NCBI GenBank assembly: GCA_033549365.1
Contig: JAWSUF010000005.1
Location: 124,001 to 188,000 of the forward strand
DNA length: 64,000 nucleotides
Direction: 5' to 3'
DNA from: Acidobacteriota bacterium
GTDB lineage: Bacteria; Acidobacteriota; Aminicenantia; Aminicenantales; Saccharicenantaceae
Part shown: positions 7,658-16,714 of the stretch, piece after piece
Numbering within the stretch: position 1 is the stretch's first letter
How the letters are laid out: the number at the start of each line of letters is the position of its first letter
Translations under genes and position numbers: made by a program
Notes under the pieces: generated by a model
Database searches by the model: none
Told to the model about the DNA's origin: nothing
What the model saw: only the letters and a program-made list of their open reading frames with translations

Positions 7658-9751
7658 ATGACGAAAGAAACGCAGAAACTCACTGAAATCACCGCGGACG
7701 ATCTCGCTTTTGTGGAAAAGGAGCTGGCCGCCTCCTCACAGCCGCGGTCCGTCTCCGAGCTGGCCGAAAAACTGGCTTTTGCCAAAACGGCAGGTCAGCG
7801 CACCCAGGCCGTCAAAAAGTATGACCCGGAGTGCATCTATCAGGTAGGTGATCAGATCTACAAGGAATACGATGAAACCCTGTCCGTCGGCAGCAAAGCC
7901 GTCGAGCATTTTCAGGGCGCCGTGGTTCTCGAGGTGGTGTCCAAAACCTATTTCCCGAGTTTTCAATCCGAAATGATCGAGGTGGATTATCCCGGAGGCG
8001 GGATTTTCCGCAAATACCTCGAATATATGAAAAAGACCCGGACCCAGGTCCTTCTGCCGTCCAACACCGGCGGCGCCGCCCGGACGCCCGAAAACCTGGA
8101 AAGCGGAGACGATCCCCGGCTCACCGAACTGCCCATGACGGACCGGGATCTGCACAGCCTCGAAAGAAAGCTCCAGACCGCTCTCAACAAAGCTCCCGGC
8201 ACATTCACCTGGAATGATCGCTGGCATCTGAAAGACAGGCAGATCGATATTCCGGATGCCGTCGTCGATTCCGTTCGGGAGGGCATCGCCAAAAACGGTG
8301 TTTCGGTTTCAACCGAGGACATTGTCAGAAAATATTTCCGGATCGAGCCTTCGAACGACCTGTTCGATCTCCACTGCATGAGCCTGGGTATCACGCTGGA
8401 AAAAAAGCACAAAAAAGACATCCTGCTCGTTTCCCCGGAGGGATGGGGCCGCTGGCATCTCAAAAAAACGCTCAAGGATATGGCCGCCGGTCGGCCGATC
8501 GCCGCCGCGGGGGCGCCGCTTCCCGAATTCGAACCCTCGGATAAAACCGGCGTCACGGCCTCCCAGGATTTTCCCGTCAAGATTTATCTGACATGGCGGG
8601 AAATTCTGTCCGGCGGCATCAAGCCACCGAAAAGCCTGGCCCGCGAACTGGCCAAATCCCGGGAATATCTCTTCACGGACCCGGAAGAGAACAAAACGTA
8701 CACGCTGTATTATTACCCCGACGAAAACTTTTTTCTGGGCCTCATGCCATTTTATGAAGCCCACCACATCCCTCAGGGCGCCAGTTTGACCATCGAACGC
8801 CAGGGACCGAACAGCTTTCATTTCTGGGTCAAGAAATCCAAGAAAAAGCTCGCCGTGCCTAAGGTGGCTTTCAACGCCGAGTCCGGACATTTTGAAGATG
8901 CCGGCGAAGACATGTTCACCTTTGCACTGCCCAACAAAATCATTTTCATCGAACGCGAGACCCTGCATTGTCTTCTGCCCCTCACCGAAACCGAGAAAGA
9001 TGCCGATCTCGGCCGCCTGATTCTACGCATCTACGATGACCCCCACTTGTCCACAGAAACACGCGCCCTTCATTTTCTGCGTGTCTATCATCTGGCCGAC
9101 ATGATCCGATCGACAACGCAGGAGGATGTCGAAACCGTTCTCCTCAATCTTCCGGAATTCGAACCCTCCGAGAAAAAGAAAGGGGTCTTTATCTTCCGCC
9201 GACCGATCGAGCCCGGTGAAGAAATTCCGGCCCTCGAGGATATCCCTGCGGATGTGGAAGAGTCCGTGGTCGCCAAGGAAGAAGAGCCGGCCGAAGCCGC
9301 TGCGACGCAACTCTCGGTCTATGAAGACTTGATCGAGGACATTCTTGAAGATGAGGAGGTCGCCGCTCCCGTTGAGGCGCCCAGGCGTACGCCGGAACCC
9401 CCGGCCGAAAAGAAGGATAAGCCCAAGCGCAAGAAGCCCAAGATCGAAGGTGAAAGAGCCCGGCCCACCCGCAAGAGTGAACGCCGGGTCATCACGGAAA
9501 AAATCGCTGAGGAAGAATCCGAAATTGAAGCGTTCACGGCCATCAAGCAGGCCGATGAGGATGGCCTGGAGTTACGCCCCCGGGATAAGGCGGATAAGAA
9601 AGCCGATAAGAAAGAGGACTTCAAGCCCCTGCCCAAGGAAGACGCCGGGTTCGGGTTCTTCGCCGAAAAGCTCAAGTCCGCCCTCAAGCAGACAAAGAAG
9701 GACGAGGCGGACAAGTCCGAGCCGACCGCCCCTCAAGACCAAAAAGACTGA
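7658..9751 (+). CDS. Unknown 697-residue protein with charged C-terminal tail
   Basis: I do not recognise this family. Residues 1-520 look globular: an N-terminal helical stretch, then a beta-rich part containing YQVGDQIYKEYDE and VDYPGGGIFRKYLEY, and two helix-rich blocks each ending in PEFEPSD/PEFEPSE, suggesting an internal duplication. The last ~160 residues are low-complexity, very acidic and then lysine-rich (runs of EEE, KPKRKK, KADKKADKKE), likely disordered. There is no signal peptide or membrane segment, so it is probably cytosolic; the basic tail could touch nucleic acid (inference). It follows argF by 47 bases and abuts the convergent DUF5916 gene with no gap. Confidence 0.75.
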   Translation: MTKETQKLTEITADDLAFVEKELAASSQPRSVSELAEKLAFAKTAGQRTQAVKKYDPECIYQVGDQIYKEYDETLSVGSKAVEHFQGAVVLEVVSKTYFPSFQSEMIEVDYPGGGIFRKYLEYMKKTRTQVLLPSNTGGAARTPENLESGDDPRLTELPMTDRDLHSLERKLQTALNKAPGTFTWNDRWHLKDRQIDIPDAVVDSVREGIAKNGVSVSTEDIVRKYFRIEPSNDLFDLHCMSLGITLEKKHKKDILLVSPEGWGRWHLKKTLKDMAAGRPIAAAGAPLPEFEPSDKTGVTASQDFPVKIYLTWREILSGGIKPPKSLARELAKSREYLFTDPEENKTYTLYYYPDENFFLGLMPFYEAHHIPQGASLTIERQGPNSFHFWVKKSKKKLAVPKVAFNAESGHFEDAGEDMFTFALPNKIIFIERETLHCLLPLTETEKDADLGRLILRIYDDPHLSTETRALHFLRVYHLADMIRSTTQEDVETVLLNLPEFEPSEKKKGVFIFRRPIEPGEEIPALEDIPADVEESVVAKEEEPAEAAATQLSVYEDLIEDILEDEEVAAPVEAPRRTPEPPAEKKDKPKRKKPKIEGERARPTRKSERRVITEKIAEEESEIEAFTAIKQADEDGLELRPRDKADKKADKKEDFKPLPKEDAGFGFFAEKLKSALKQTKKDEADKSEPTAPQDQKD

Positions 9752-12385
9752 TTACAGCTGGAAGGCGTAGGAAAACTTCACCAGAAACACATTGTGCGGG
9801 TGGAGGCCGAAGAGATTCCCCATGTCGCGGCCGAATGAGAAATCCGTCTCCTGGAGCGCTCCGGTGCGGCCCTGCGACCAGACAAGATAGAGGGCGGAAC
9901 CCGGCCGGTATTCCCAGCGCACGACGAGATTGGATCGAAGCTGCAGGAAACTGAAGTCCGGACGGCCGAAGCTGTAGTCCGGCATGCCGTCGCCGCTTTC
10001 GTCGACCCGGAAAAGACGGGCCGCCTCATCGTAAAGCAGTTCATTTTCGTCAAAAAGCCTGTAGCGGGCGTCGTAATCCCGGGACCGGGAGTCCGTAATC
10101 TGTTTGAAACGCGTGTATTTTCCCGATGAGGCAAAGGGCTGCCCATAGAACTGGATGGACAGGTCGGGGGTCAGGCTGTAATTGAGCCGGACGGTCATGG
10201 CCAGCGTTTTTTGTTCAATCCGCCCGAAAATGGCGCGGGGCTCTCCGGCGGAATTTCTGGTGGCGATATATTGGAGCTCATTGAAATTTTCCGAGTACGT
10301 CGGCAAAAGCCAGAGATTGAGGGCTTTGGTCGGATTGAAGATGACGCCGCCCTGGAGCGAGAAACTCCGGGTTTCTCCATTGTCCCGTCGAAACGAGCTG
10401 CCATTGAAGGTCAAACGAACTTTACGCCTCATGTCCGTCTGGATACTCGCCCAGAGATTATTGGCGCCGGGAACGCGGAGAGCCGGTCCGCCGCGAAGAG
10501 CGCTGGCTTGAAGAGATTCGAAATTGCGGTTGATTCCCAGCCAGGCGGACCAGTGGTTCTTGAACTGGCCTCCGAAATTGACATTCCCCCCGTCGAAGAT
10601 GTTTTCCCCGGAGAAGTTCCAGCCCCGCCATTGATTGACGCTGATGTTGAAGCTGCGGAAGAAGAAGAACGGTTCGGTGATCCGATAACCCAACCAGAAA
10701 AACTGCATGATGCTGTCGGCGCCGCGGAGAAAGCCCATGTCGTTGAGCTCAAGCCCGGGAGATCGCCAGGTGACGCCTGTGCTCGCTTGGATCCGGCCGC
10801 CGCCCATTTTTTGAATCACAAACGTCCCGCCATGTCCGGCAAGCGAGGTGCGATTCGGATCGAGTTCGACGTGAGAGGCGTCGGGTCTCTGGAAATAGCG
10901 GAGAGGGGAGGTCTGTGTCCGGAGCAGGGCTTCCGGCGTGCCGTGAACCCAGGAGAAGACGGAGTTGAAGGAAAGGGCATAAGCCCTGTTCTTCCAGCTG
11001 TGATAGGCATCGATCCCGCCGGTATAGGCCTGGTCATGAAGAAAACTGAGATTCTCGTTCCGGATGTCGCGGTTGACGGCCGTCGCCATGAAACCGACGG
11101 ATGATTTCCCCTCCCGGAAATCCTGCTGGAGCCGGAGACCCAGGTAGTTCGTCAGGGGTTCAACAGTCTGTTCGAATAGATTCCCGCTCCTGAATATCGT
11201 TGCCCTTTCCTGGGATGTCACGCTTTCGATGATGCCGATGGACAGACCCCGCCGGGTTTTTCCCGTGAGCTTGAAAGCGCCCAGGATCGAGGCGGCCTCG
11301 GGCATCTCGACGTAACCGCCGGGACCGGCCTGGGGATAGAATTGAGGGGCCCGCCCGACACGGCGCGTATAGAACAGGTTGTCGCTCGAAAAATCGCCGT
11401 CGCCGCCCATCAATTGAAAGGACAGGATATTCCGGCCCTCGACAAAGAACGGTCTTTTTTCCTGGTAATACGTTTCAAAAGCCGTCAGATTCACCACGGA
11501 CGGATCGGCCTCGACCTGCCCGAAGTCGGGATAGACCGTGAAGTTCAGCGTCAGATCGCTCGTCACGCCGATTTTGCCGTCCAGGCCGCCGTAAAACGAG
11601 GAATCGCGTCCTGTCGCAAAAGGATTGCCGTCGACTTTCCGGTAGGTCTGGTGTTTCCCGACGGCATAAGGGAAGAGCTCGACCTGACGGGGGGGACGCA
11701 GCCCTTTCAATCCATGAAGTTCGCCGAAGCCGTTGACCCAGCCTGAGGCGTTTCGCGGGATGAACTGCCACAGCGACCGTTCGTCATTCCTGAAGACGTT
11801 CCGCGCAACCTGGAGGCCCCAGATCTGCTCCTCCTTCGTTCCGAACCGGAGCTGGGAAAAGGGAATTCTCATCTCCGCCGTCCAACCTTCGGCATCCATC
11901 GCCGTCCGGACTTCCCAGATCGGATCCCAACTGTGATCCTCGCTCTGACCGTCGTTCGACATCAGCGAGTCGACCTTGACCCCGGCGGCGTTCACCGTGA
12001 AATTGAAGGCCGTCCGCCTGTCGAAGTAACTGTCGAAAGCCACGGAGACCCAGTCGCCGTCGAGGATATCGCGGCGGCTGATGCGGCGTTCGATTTTCCC
12101 GGGCTCCGTGTCGAAGGCCCGGATGGCGATATAGAGGTTTTTATCGTCATAAAGGATCTTGAAGGCCGTGCGTTGGGACGGCGGTTTCCCCTCATAGGGC
12201 TTCCACTGGATAAAATCCGTCTGCCATTCCACTTTCTCCCAGGCCGGGTCATTCGGAATCCCATCGATGACGGGCGGATGGGGGTTGACGTGGCGTGTGG
12301 TGTAGATTTTTCTGTCCGTGTCGGCCGCAACAAGAACCGACGTCAGGATGATCGCCGCGGCGATAAAAAAAGGGGCTCGTCTCAT
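9752..12385 (-). CDS. DUF5916 outer-membrane protein with CBM9-like N-terminal domain
   Basis: 877-residue exported protein. From the chosen start (ATG 12385, GAGAGGA five bases upstream) there is a clear signal peptide MRRAPFFIAAAIILTSVLVAA. Residues ~30-220 match the carbohydrate-binding family-9-like domain that opens DUF5916 proteins (PPVIDGIPNDPAWEK, LYIAIRAFD, GWTAEMRIPFSQLRFG, WGLQVARN). The rest is beta-strand-rich with alternating aromatics (ENIFDGGNVNFGGQF; terminal VFLVKFSYAFQL ending in aromatic-x-Leu), as expected for an outer-membrane barrel. Function in the family is unproven. An in-frame upstream start at 12472 would place 29 residues before the signal peptide and is unlikely. 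Confidence 0.88.
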   Translation of the reverse strand: MRRAPFFIAAAIILTSVLVAADTDRKIYTTRHVNPHPPVIDGIPNDPAWEKVEWQTDFIQWKPYEGKPPSQRTAFKILYDDKNLYIAIRAFDTEPGKIERRISRRDILDGDWVSVAFDSYFDRRTAFNFTVNAAGVKVDSLMSNDGQSEDHSWDPIWEVRTAMDAEGWTAEMRIPFSQLRFGTKEEQIWGLQVARNVFRNDERSLWQFIPRNASGWVNGFGELHGLKGLRPPRQVELFPYAVGKHQTYRKVDGNPFATGRDSSFYGGLDGKIGVTSDLTLNFTVYPDFGQVEADPSVVNLTAFETYYQEKRPFFVEGRNILSFQLMGGDGDFSSDNLFYTRRVGRAPQFYPQAGPGGYVEMPEAASILGAFKLTGKTRRGLSIGIIESVTSQERATIFRSGNLFEQTVEPLTNYLGLRLQQDFREGKSSVGFMATAVNRDIRNENLSFLHDQAYTGGIDAYHSWKNRAYALSFNSVFSWVHGTPEALLRTQTSPLRYFQRPDASHVELDPNRTSLAGHGGTFVIQKMGGGRIQASTGVTWRSPGLELNDMGFLRGADSIMQFFWLGYRITEPFFFFRSFNISVNQWRGWNFSGENIFDGGNVNFGGQFKNHWSAWLGINRNFESLQASALRGGPALRVPGANNLWASIQTDMRRKVRLTFNGSSFRRDNGETRSFSLQGGVIFNPTKALNLWLLPTYSENFNELQYIATRNSAGEPRAIFGRIEQKTLAMTVRLNYSLTPDLSIQFYGQPFASSGKYTRFKQITDSRSRDYDARYRLFDENELLYDEAARLFRVDESGDGMPDYSFGRPDFSFLQLRSNLVVRWEYRPGSALYLVWSQGRTGALQETDFSFGRDMGNLFGLHPHNVFLVKFSYAFQL

Positions 12386-12476
12386 GGCGTCCTCTCTTCC
12401 AGGTGTTTTCGCATTCATGAGATAAGACTCCCCAACCCCCAAAAAGGTTGATGCGCCCCGCGGAATCCTCACAGTT

Positions 12477-12511
12477 CCTTCAGCCCGGCCTGTTCACGAG
12501 TCGAGACGACT
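12477..12511 (+). repeat. 35-bp direct repeat, left copy
   Basis: Identical over 35 bases to 12722-12756, so the two copies bracket family A element copy 2. The right copy continues into repeat family B. This may be the relic of an insertion or recombination between repeat copies. Confidence 0.8.
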
Positions 12512-12541
12512 CGCACGAACTTATCAGGCGGAGCCCAGATG

Positions 12542-12726
12542 GAAGGGGCTGTGCGCGAGCCGAGGTTGCCGTAGCGATGAGGAGCGGACTGCGCAGGCGT
12601 AGTTTGAACTACGTCGAGCAGGCCGCGACGATATCGATGCGGTAAGATCGGTTCGTCCGTAGGGGGAAAAGCGCCGGAATTATGGGAGAAGGAAAAGACC
12701 CGGCGCTTTTTCCGTACAGCCCCTTC
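12542..12726 (+). repeat. Structured intergenic element family A, copy 2
   Basis: 185-base copy. The outer arms GAAGGGGCTGTGCG (12542-12555) and CGTACAGCCCCTTC (12713-12726) pair with one mismatch, although their sequence differs from copy 1. The second stem becomes GCGAGCCGA/TCGGTTCGT, the central arm CGTAGT/ACTACG is kept, and the terminal hairpin is AAAAGCGCCGG (12667-12677) / CCGGCGCTTTT (12700-12710). It lies between the SelB-like gene's 3' end and the DUF5916 start. Confidence 0.85.
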
Positions 12727-12870
12727 AGCCCGGCCTGTTCACGAGTCGAGACGACTGCAGATGCAAGGCGCGGAGGGTGAAGCTGTACTCTTTGGTACCG
12801 CGAACCCTTCGCAACGCCGCAGATGCGGTCGGATCGGCTTGCCCGGAGGGTCAAAATGCCGGCTTTATTA
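12722..12870 (+). repeat. Repeat family B, copy 1 (with right 35-bp direct repeat)
   Basis: Begins with the right copy of the 35-bp direct repeat and continues through a 53-base core at 12738-12790 that recurs inverted at 27482-27534 (51/53 identical by eye). It contains a stem GCGGAGGGT/ACCCTTCGC around GTAC...GTAC and then the GATCGGCTTGCCCGGAGGG motif, similar to the end of family A. The right limit is approximate. The 551-base gap 12386-12936 holds only these repeats; I see no convincing gene in it. Confidence 0.7.
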
Positions 12871-12936
12871 ATAGGAAATGCTGTCAGGCAACGATGGGCA
12901 CATGAAACGCGACGGCATTTTGATGAAAAGGCCGGG

Positions 12937-14007
12937 CTAAAGGAGGTGGCGGGTGTTTCCGGTGCGCCGCGTAACCCCGATGCGATCCAGAAGTTCCAGC
13001 AGGGGGATGGCGTATTTCCGGCTGAGACCCGTCAATTCCTTGAAGTCGGCGACGGTGATTTCCCGGCGGCCGGATTTTTTCAGCCGCTCGGTCAGTTCAT
13101 CCAGCCAACGGGCGTGAACATAAAACCCGTCGAACCCTTCGACGATTTTTTTTCGCTCGACGAGAACGGACATCAGGAAATCCAGACGCGCATCCCCGAT
13201 CCGAAACGTCCTCCGGATCTCCTCGCGGGCGGCGGGATCGAATTCGCCGCGGAAGGCCGTCTTTTCCAATTCCCGAAGGATGCGCTCCTCCTCCGGCGTC
13301 AGGGCCATTTCGAATCCGGCCAGAGCGACTCCGCCGGGAACATTCACGATCTTGCCCTCTTTCCTCAGCCACCCCAGAGCCAACCGAAGCACCAGGCGGG
13401 ACAACTTGAATCTGTCGCGGATCTTTTCGGGATCGAGTCCGCGAAGCCCGGGGTTGTCCCCGTGAAAGCGGGAAAGGAACGTCTCGATTCTCCGGCAGAG
13501 AAACTCGAAGGCGGGCTGAGAGATGACATGAAGCGGTTCAAACGACAAAATTCGAATGAGTCCCCGGCTCTCGATTTCAAGCGCCGCCGCCTGGCGTTTT
13601 TCCGGTCCGAGCCGGGTCATGCCGGCCCATTCTTCATCGTTCAGACCGCGGATGCCCTTTTCCTCAGCCAGCGCCTGAAGCATCTGAGCGGCATCTCCGG
13701 CCAGAAGCCGGAGCAGAGGAAGTTTTTTTTCAATATCGGCTTTTTTGAATTCGGGTGGAAAAGGATGCAGGACGGCGCCGCTTCCCAAATGATTTCTTCC
13801 GGCATCCTCAATTTCAAAGGCGTCCCCCCAAGCCGTTGTGACCGGCGGCGACACGGCAACCTGAACGAAAACAGACCCTTTCGAGGCGGGACCATAGACG
13901 GCGAGCTCGGCCCGAATTCTTTTGCCTCCGATCCGAATCGCCGCAACCTCTCCGCTAATGTCCATCGGAATATCGAGAAGCGCATCAAAAACCCGCGTCG
14001 GTTTCAT
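12937..14007 (-). CDS. SelB-like protein lacking the GTPase domain (domain III + winged-helix repeats)
   Basis: 356 residues matching only the C-terminal half of selenocysteine elongation factor SelB. Residues ~1-90 resemble EF-Tu-like domain III, ending in WGDAFEIEDAG...GSGAVLHPFPP (the SelB GDRFILR...TIGGGxVLDP region). Four winged-helix-like units follow, the last with the diagnostic GLSRKYAIPLLELLDRIGVT. In full SelB these bind the SECIS RNA hairpin. The GTPase and domain II (~270 residues) are absent and are not encoded upstream, because the gene starts inside the rnr stop codon (TGATG) with GGAGG seven bases before. The reading frame is intact, so it is either a decayed SelB that still translates or a specialised RNA-binding protein. 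ATG 14010 is the alternative start. Confidence 0.8.
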   Translation of the reverse strand: MKPTRVFDALLDIPMDISGEVAAIRIGGKRIRAELAVYGPASKGSVFVQVAVSPPVTTAWGDAFEIEDAGRNHLGSGAVLHPFPPEFKKADIEKKLPLLRLLAGDAAQMLQALAEEKGIRGLNDEEWAGMTRLGPEKRQAAALEIESRGLIRILSFEPLHVISQPAFEFLCRRIETFLSRFHGDNPGLRGLDPEKIRDRFKLSRLVLRLALGWLRKEGKIVNVPGGVALAGFEMALTPEEERILRELEKTAFRGEFDPAAREEIRRTFRIGDARLDFLMSVLVERKKIVEGFDGFYVHARWLDELTERLKKSGRREITVADFKELTGLSRKYAIPLLELLDRIGVTRRTGNTRHLL

Positions 14008-16067
14008 CATAGATCCTCCGGCTCATCGGCCAATCCGAATTCCATGCGGCGCAGAACGGGATCACACGCCAGAAGAGAGACCCGGATTTTCCGGCCGACC
14101 TGGAAGATCACGCCCCCTCTCCGGCCCTTGAGCGTCCGGGAATCCTGCCGGCGGTAATAATCCCCTCCCAAAGCCGAGAAGGGCATGAGTCCGTCCACAA
14201 AATAATCCTCAAGCTCAACAACCAGTCCCGCCCGATTGATGTCCACGATAATCCCGTTGAATTCATCGCCCAGGCGGGTCTTGAGAAACCGGAGGATCCT
14301 CCACTGAAGCAGAGTCTTCTCCGCTTCGGCGGCTGTGCGCTCTCTTTCCGAACAGTGAAGCGCCCACACGTCCAGAGGGAGCTTTTCCGGCTTTTTTCCG
14401 GCCAGGGCCCGCTTCATGATGCGGTGCACGACAAGGTCGGGATACCTCCTGATGGGCGAGGTGAAATGCGCATATTCGGAAAGGGCCAACCCGAAATGAC
14501 CGCTGTTTTTTTCTGAATAAACGGCCGGCTTCATCGCCCGCAGAACCTGAACACCGATGAATTTTTCCTCGGGCCGGCCCCGGAACCTGTCCAAAACGGC
14601 CTGCAGGCTGCCGGAGGTCGCCGTTTCGGCGGCGGGCAAAGACACACTGAATCCCGAAAGCAGTTCTCTAAGCTTCTCCAGGCTCTCCGGAGCCGGCGCC
14701 GGATGAACCCGATAGAGAAGAGAATATCCCTTTTCCGAGAGAAAAGATGCCGCGGCCACGTTCGCGGCGATCATGAATTCCTCAATGAGTCGATGGGCCT
14801 CGTTCCGTTCGGCCGCGGCAACAGCCTGGAGCACCCCGCCGCGGTAAATCAGCTCGGGCTCATCGAGATCGAAATCCAGGCTGCCGTTTTCCCGGCGCCG
14901 ATCCCTCATTTTCCGGGCCAGGTCGCGCATGGCGAGAAGATGGGGGACGATGTCTCCAAGCCTTGAGGATTCCGCCTCATCGCCGTCGAAAACGGCTGCG
15001 ACGGCCGTATATGTCAGGCGGGCGGACGTCCGGATCAATGAGGCGCAAAACTCGGTTCGACCCACACGACCGTTTTCATCGATTTCCATGAGCGCGCTCA
15101 GAGCCGGCCGGACCCGTCGGGGCCGCAGGGAACAGAGATCGTTGGACAACTTTTCAGGTAGCATGGGAAGCGTCGAATCCGGAAAATAGACGCTTGTCCC
15201 CCGCCGGAAAGCCTCCCGGTCCAAAGCCGTCCCCGTTCCGACATAGAAAGAGACGTCGGCGATATGAATCCCCAGAAGACAACCCCCGCCTTCCCGGGGA
15301 GTCCAACTGACGGCATCATCGAAATCCCTGGCATCCTCCCCATCGATGGTCACGGTCATCCAATTCGTGAAATCTCTTCGGGTCTTTCCGTCGGCGACGG
15401 GGGGATCGCTTCGCGCGGATTCGCTTTCCCCGACGACATCGGCGGGAAATGCGGCGGGCAGATCGAACTTGCGGATGACGGTTTCCGTGTCGACGCCCGG
15501 ATCATCGGGCCGGCCGAGAACCTCCGTAATTTTCAGCGAGGCTCGGTCGGCTTCGATGATCATCCCCTCTTCGGGCTTCAATCCGCCTTTGGATTTGAGC
15601 GGGATTTCCTCGGAAGAGGCGCTGTCGAAGGCGGAAAGATAGGGGAATCCCTGCTTTTCCCGATAAATTCCGAGAAGCGTTTTTCGCGTTTTTCGCGCGA
15701 TTTTCACAATGCGCCCTTCGGGCTTTCCCCGTCGCCCCGCCTCGCGGCGGACGACCTCGACGATGTCGCCGGTGACGGCCGCGGCGGCGAACCGGGCGGG
15801 AATGAAGATGTCGCCGCCGCCGTCCTCCGGCGCAACAAAACCGAATCCCCGCGGCCCGGCGGAGAAAACCCCGCGCACGACGGCCGCCCGGGGGACGGGG
15901 AGATAGAGCCGCCCTCGGCGGCGGAGGGATTTTTCCCTTTCCATGACGGCCAGGGACTCCCGCAGAGCGTTTTTTTCCCGCCTCTTCAAGCGGAGCCCGT
16001 CCAGGATGTCCTGGAACTCGAGCCCGGCGGGATTCTTTTCGAGAAGCGTCAGAATGCGTTTTTCCAT
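14007..16067 (-). CDS. rnr: Ribonuclease R (RNase II family exoribonuclease)
   Basis: 686-residue 3'-5' exoribonuclease that degrades structured RNA. There is an N-terminal winged-helix-like segment (1-60), then cold-shock domains (RGVFSAGPRGFGFVAPEDG), then the RNB catalytic domain with metal-binding IDGEDARDFDDAV and the FTSPIRRYPDLVVHR signature, and a C-terminal S1 domain (GIIVDINRAGLVVELEDYFVDGL). It is somewhat shorter than E. coli RNase R and has little basic tail. ATG 16067 is used; it follows the upstream stop by two bases (TGACGATG), so translation is probably coupled. The upstream alternative is TTG 16073. The 3' end overlaps the SelB-like gene. Confidence 0.93.
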   Translation of the reverse strand: MEKRILTLLEKNPAGLEFQDILDGLRLKRREKNALRESLAVMEREKSLRRRGRLYLPVPRAAVVRGVFSAGPRGFGFVAPEDGGGDIFIPARFAAAAVTGDIVEVVRREAGRRGKPEGRIVKIARKTRKTLLGIYREKQGFPYLSAFDSASSEEIPLKSKGGLKPEEGMIIEADRASLKITEVLGRPDDPGVDTETVIRKFDLPAAFPADVVGESESARSDPPVADGKTRRDFTNWMTVTIDGEDARDFDDAVSWTPREGGGCLLGIHIADVSFYVGTGTALDREAFRRGTSVYFPDSTLPMLPEKLSNDLCSLRPRRVRPALSALMEIDENGRVGRTEFCASLIRTSARLTYTAVAAVFDGDEAESSRLGDIVPHLLAMRDLARKMRDRRRENGSLDFDLDEPELIYRGGVLQAVAAAERNEAHRLIEEFMIAANVAAASFLSEKGYSLLYRVHPAPAPESLEKLRELLSGFSVSLPAAETATSGSLQAVLDRFRGRPEEKFIGVQVLRAMKPAVYSEKNSGHFGLALSEYAHFTSPIRRYPDLVVHRIMKRALAGKKPEKLPLDVWALHCSERERTAAEAEKTLLQWRILRFLKTRLGDEFNGIIVDINRAGLVVELEDYFVDGLMPFSALGGDYYRRQDSRTLKGRRGGVIFQVGRKIRVSLLACDPVLRRMEFGLADEPEDL

Positions 16068-16069
16068 CG

Positions 16070-16714
16070 TCAATAATGAAACAAGGCGAGATAGGGCACG
16101 CGATACCGCCGCCTGATTATCAGGGCGGCCCGCAAAGAGATTTCCGGCGAATCCCCGTCCCGGTCAACCGATCGATCGGCGGCCATGTCGACAGCCGCTT
16201 CCGCTTTTTCTTCGGGCGTCGCCGCCTCACGGAGAATTTCGTCGGCGCGATCGTCCAGAGCTTCAAGGGCTTCCTCATCGACCTCGGTCCGGGACAGAAT
16301 TTCCAACCCCTCCCGGTAGAGCGTCGCCAACCGCGAAAACCGGTTCGGAAGATCGGCAAGGAAGCGTTCCGCCTCATGAGCGGCCGGGCGTTTTTTGTCC
16401 GCCGTGGATGTGACCCGTCTTCGCCCGCCGACGGTTTTCTCTCTTTGAATGTCGAAGGCCCTCTCGACCTTGGGCGCGCAGAAAGCCAGCGACAGAATCT
16501 TTCCCGTGTCCGGCCTTCCGGGCTTCGTTCTCTCGAACGCGCGTTCGATTCCTTCCAGAACGACGGAGAGAGGGATGCCCCGCCGTTCCCAACCGGATAT
16601 GATTTCGGCGTCGCGCGGACTCAGGAAAAAGGGTGCGCCGCGCCGCTTCAGAAATTCCCGGGCGATCGTCCGGAAATACCGGTTCCTGTCCTCCTCAGCC
16701 GCTCGGATCGTCAT
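16070..16714 (-). CDS. Conserved-looking protein of unknown function between coaX and rnr
   Basis: 214-residue, mostly helical, charged, probably cytosolic protein. I do not recognise the family. Visible features are an N-terminal RYFRTIAREFLKRRGAPFFLS stretch with an ISGWERRGIPLSVVLEGIERAFE segment that looks like a small helical DNA/RNA-binding fold, a basic linker, and an acidic helical C-terminal half that ends in RRRYRVPYLALFHY. The start at ATG 16714 has GGGGA six bases upstream and overlaps the coaX 3' end by 20 bases; the stop is two bases before rnr. The tight packing suggests one birA-coaX-orf-rnr-selB-like operon. Confidence 0.7.
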   Translation of the reverse strand: MTIRAAEEDRNRYFRTIAREFLKRRGAPFFLSPRDAEIISGWERRGIPLSVVLEGIERAFERTKPGRPDTGKILSLAFCAPKVERAFDIQREKTVGGRRRVTSTADKKRPAAHEAERFLADLPNRFSRLATLYREGLEILSRTEVDEEALEALDDRADEILREAATPEEKAEAAVDMAADRSVDRDGDSPEISLRAALIIRRRYRVPYLALFHY

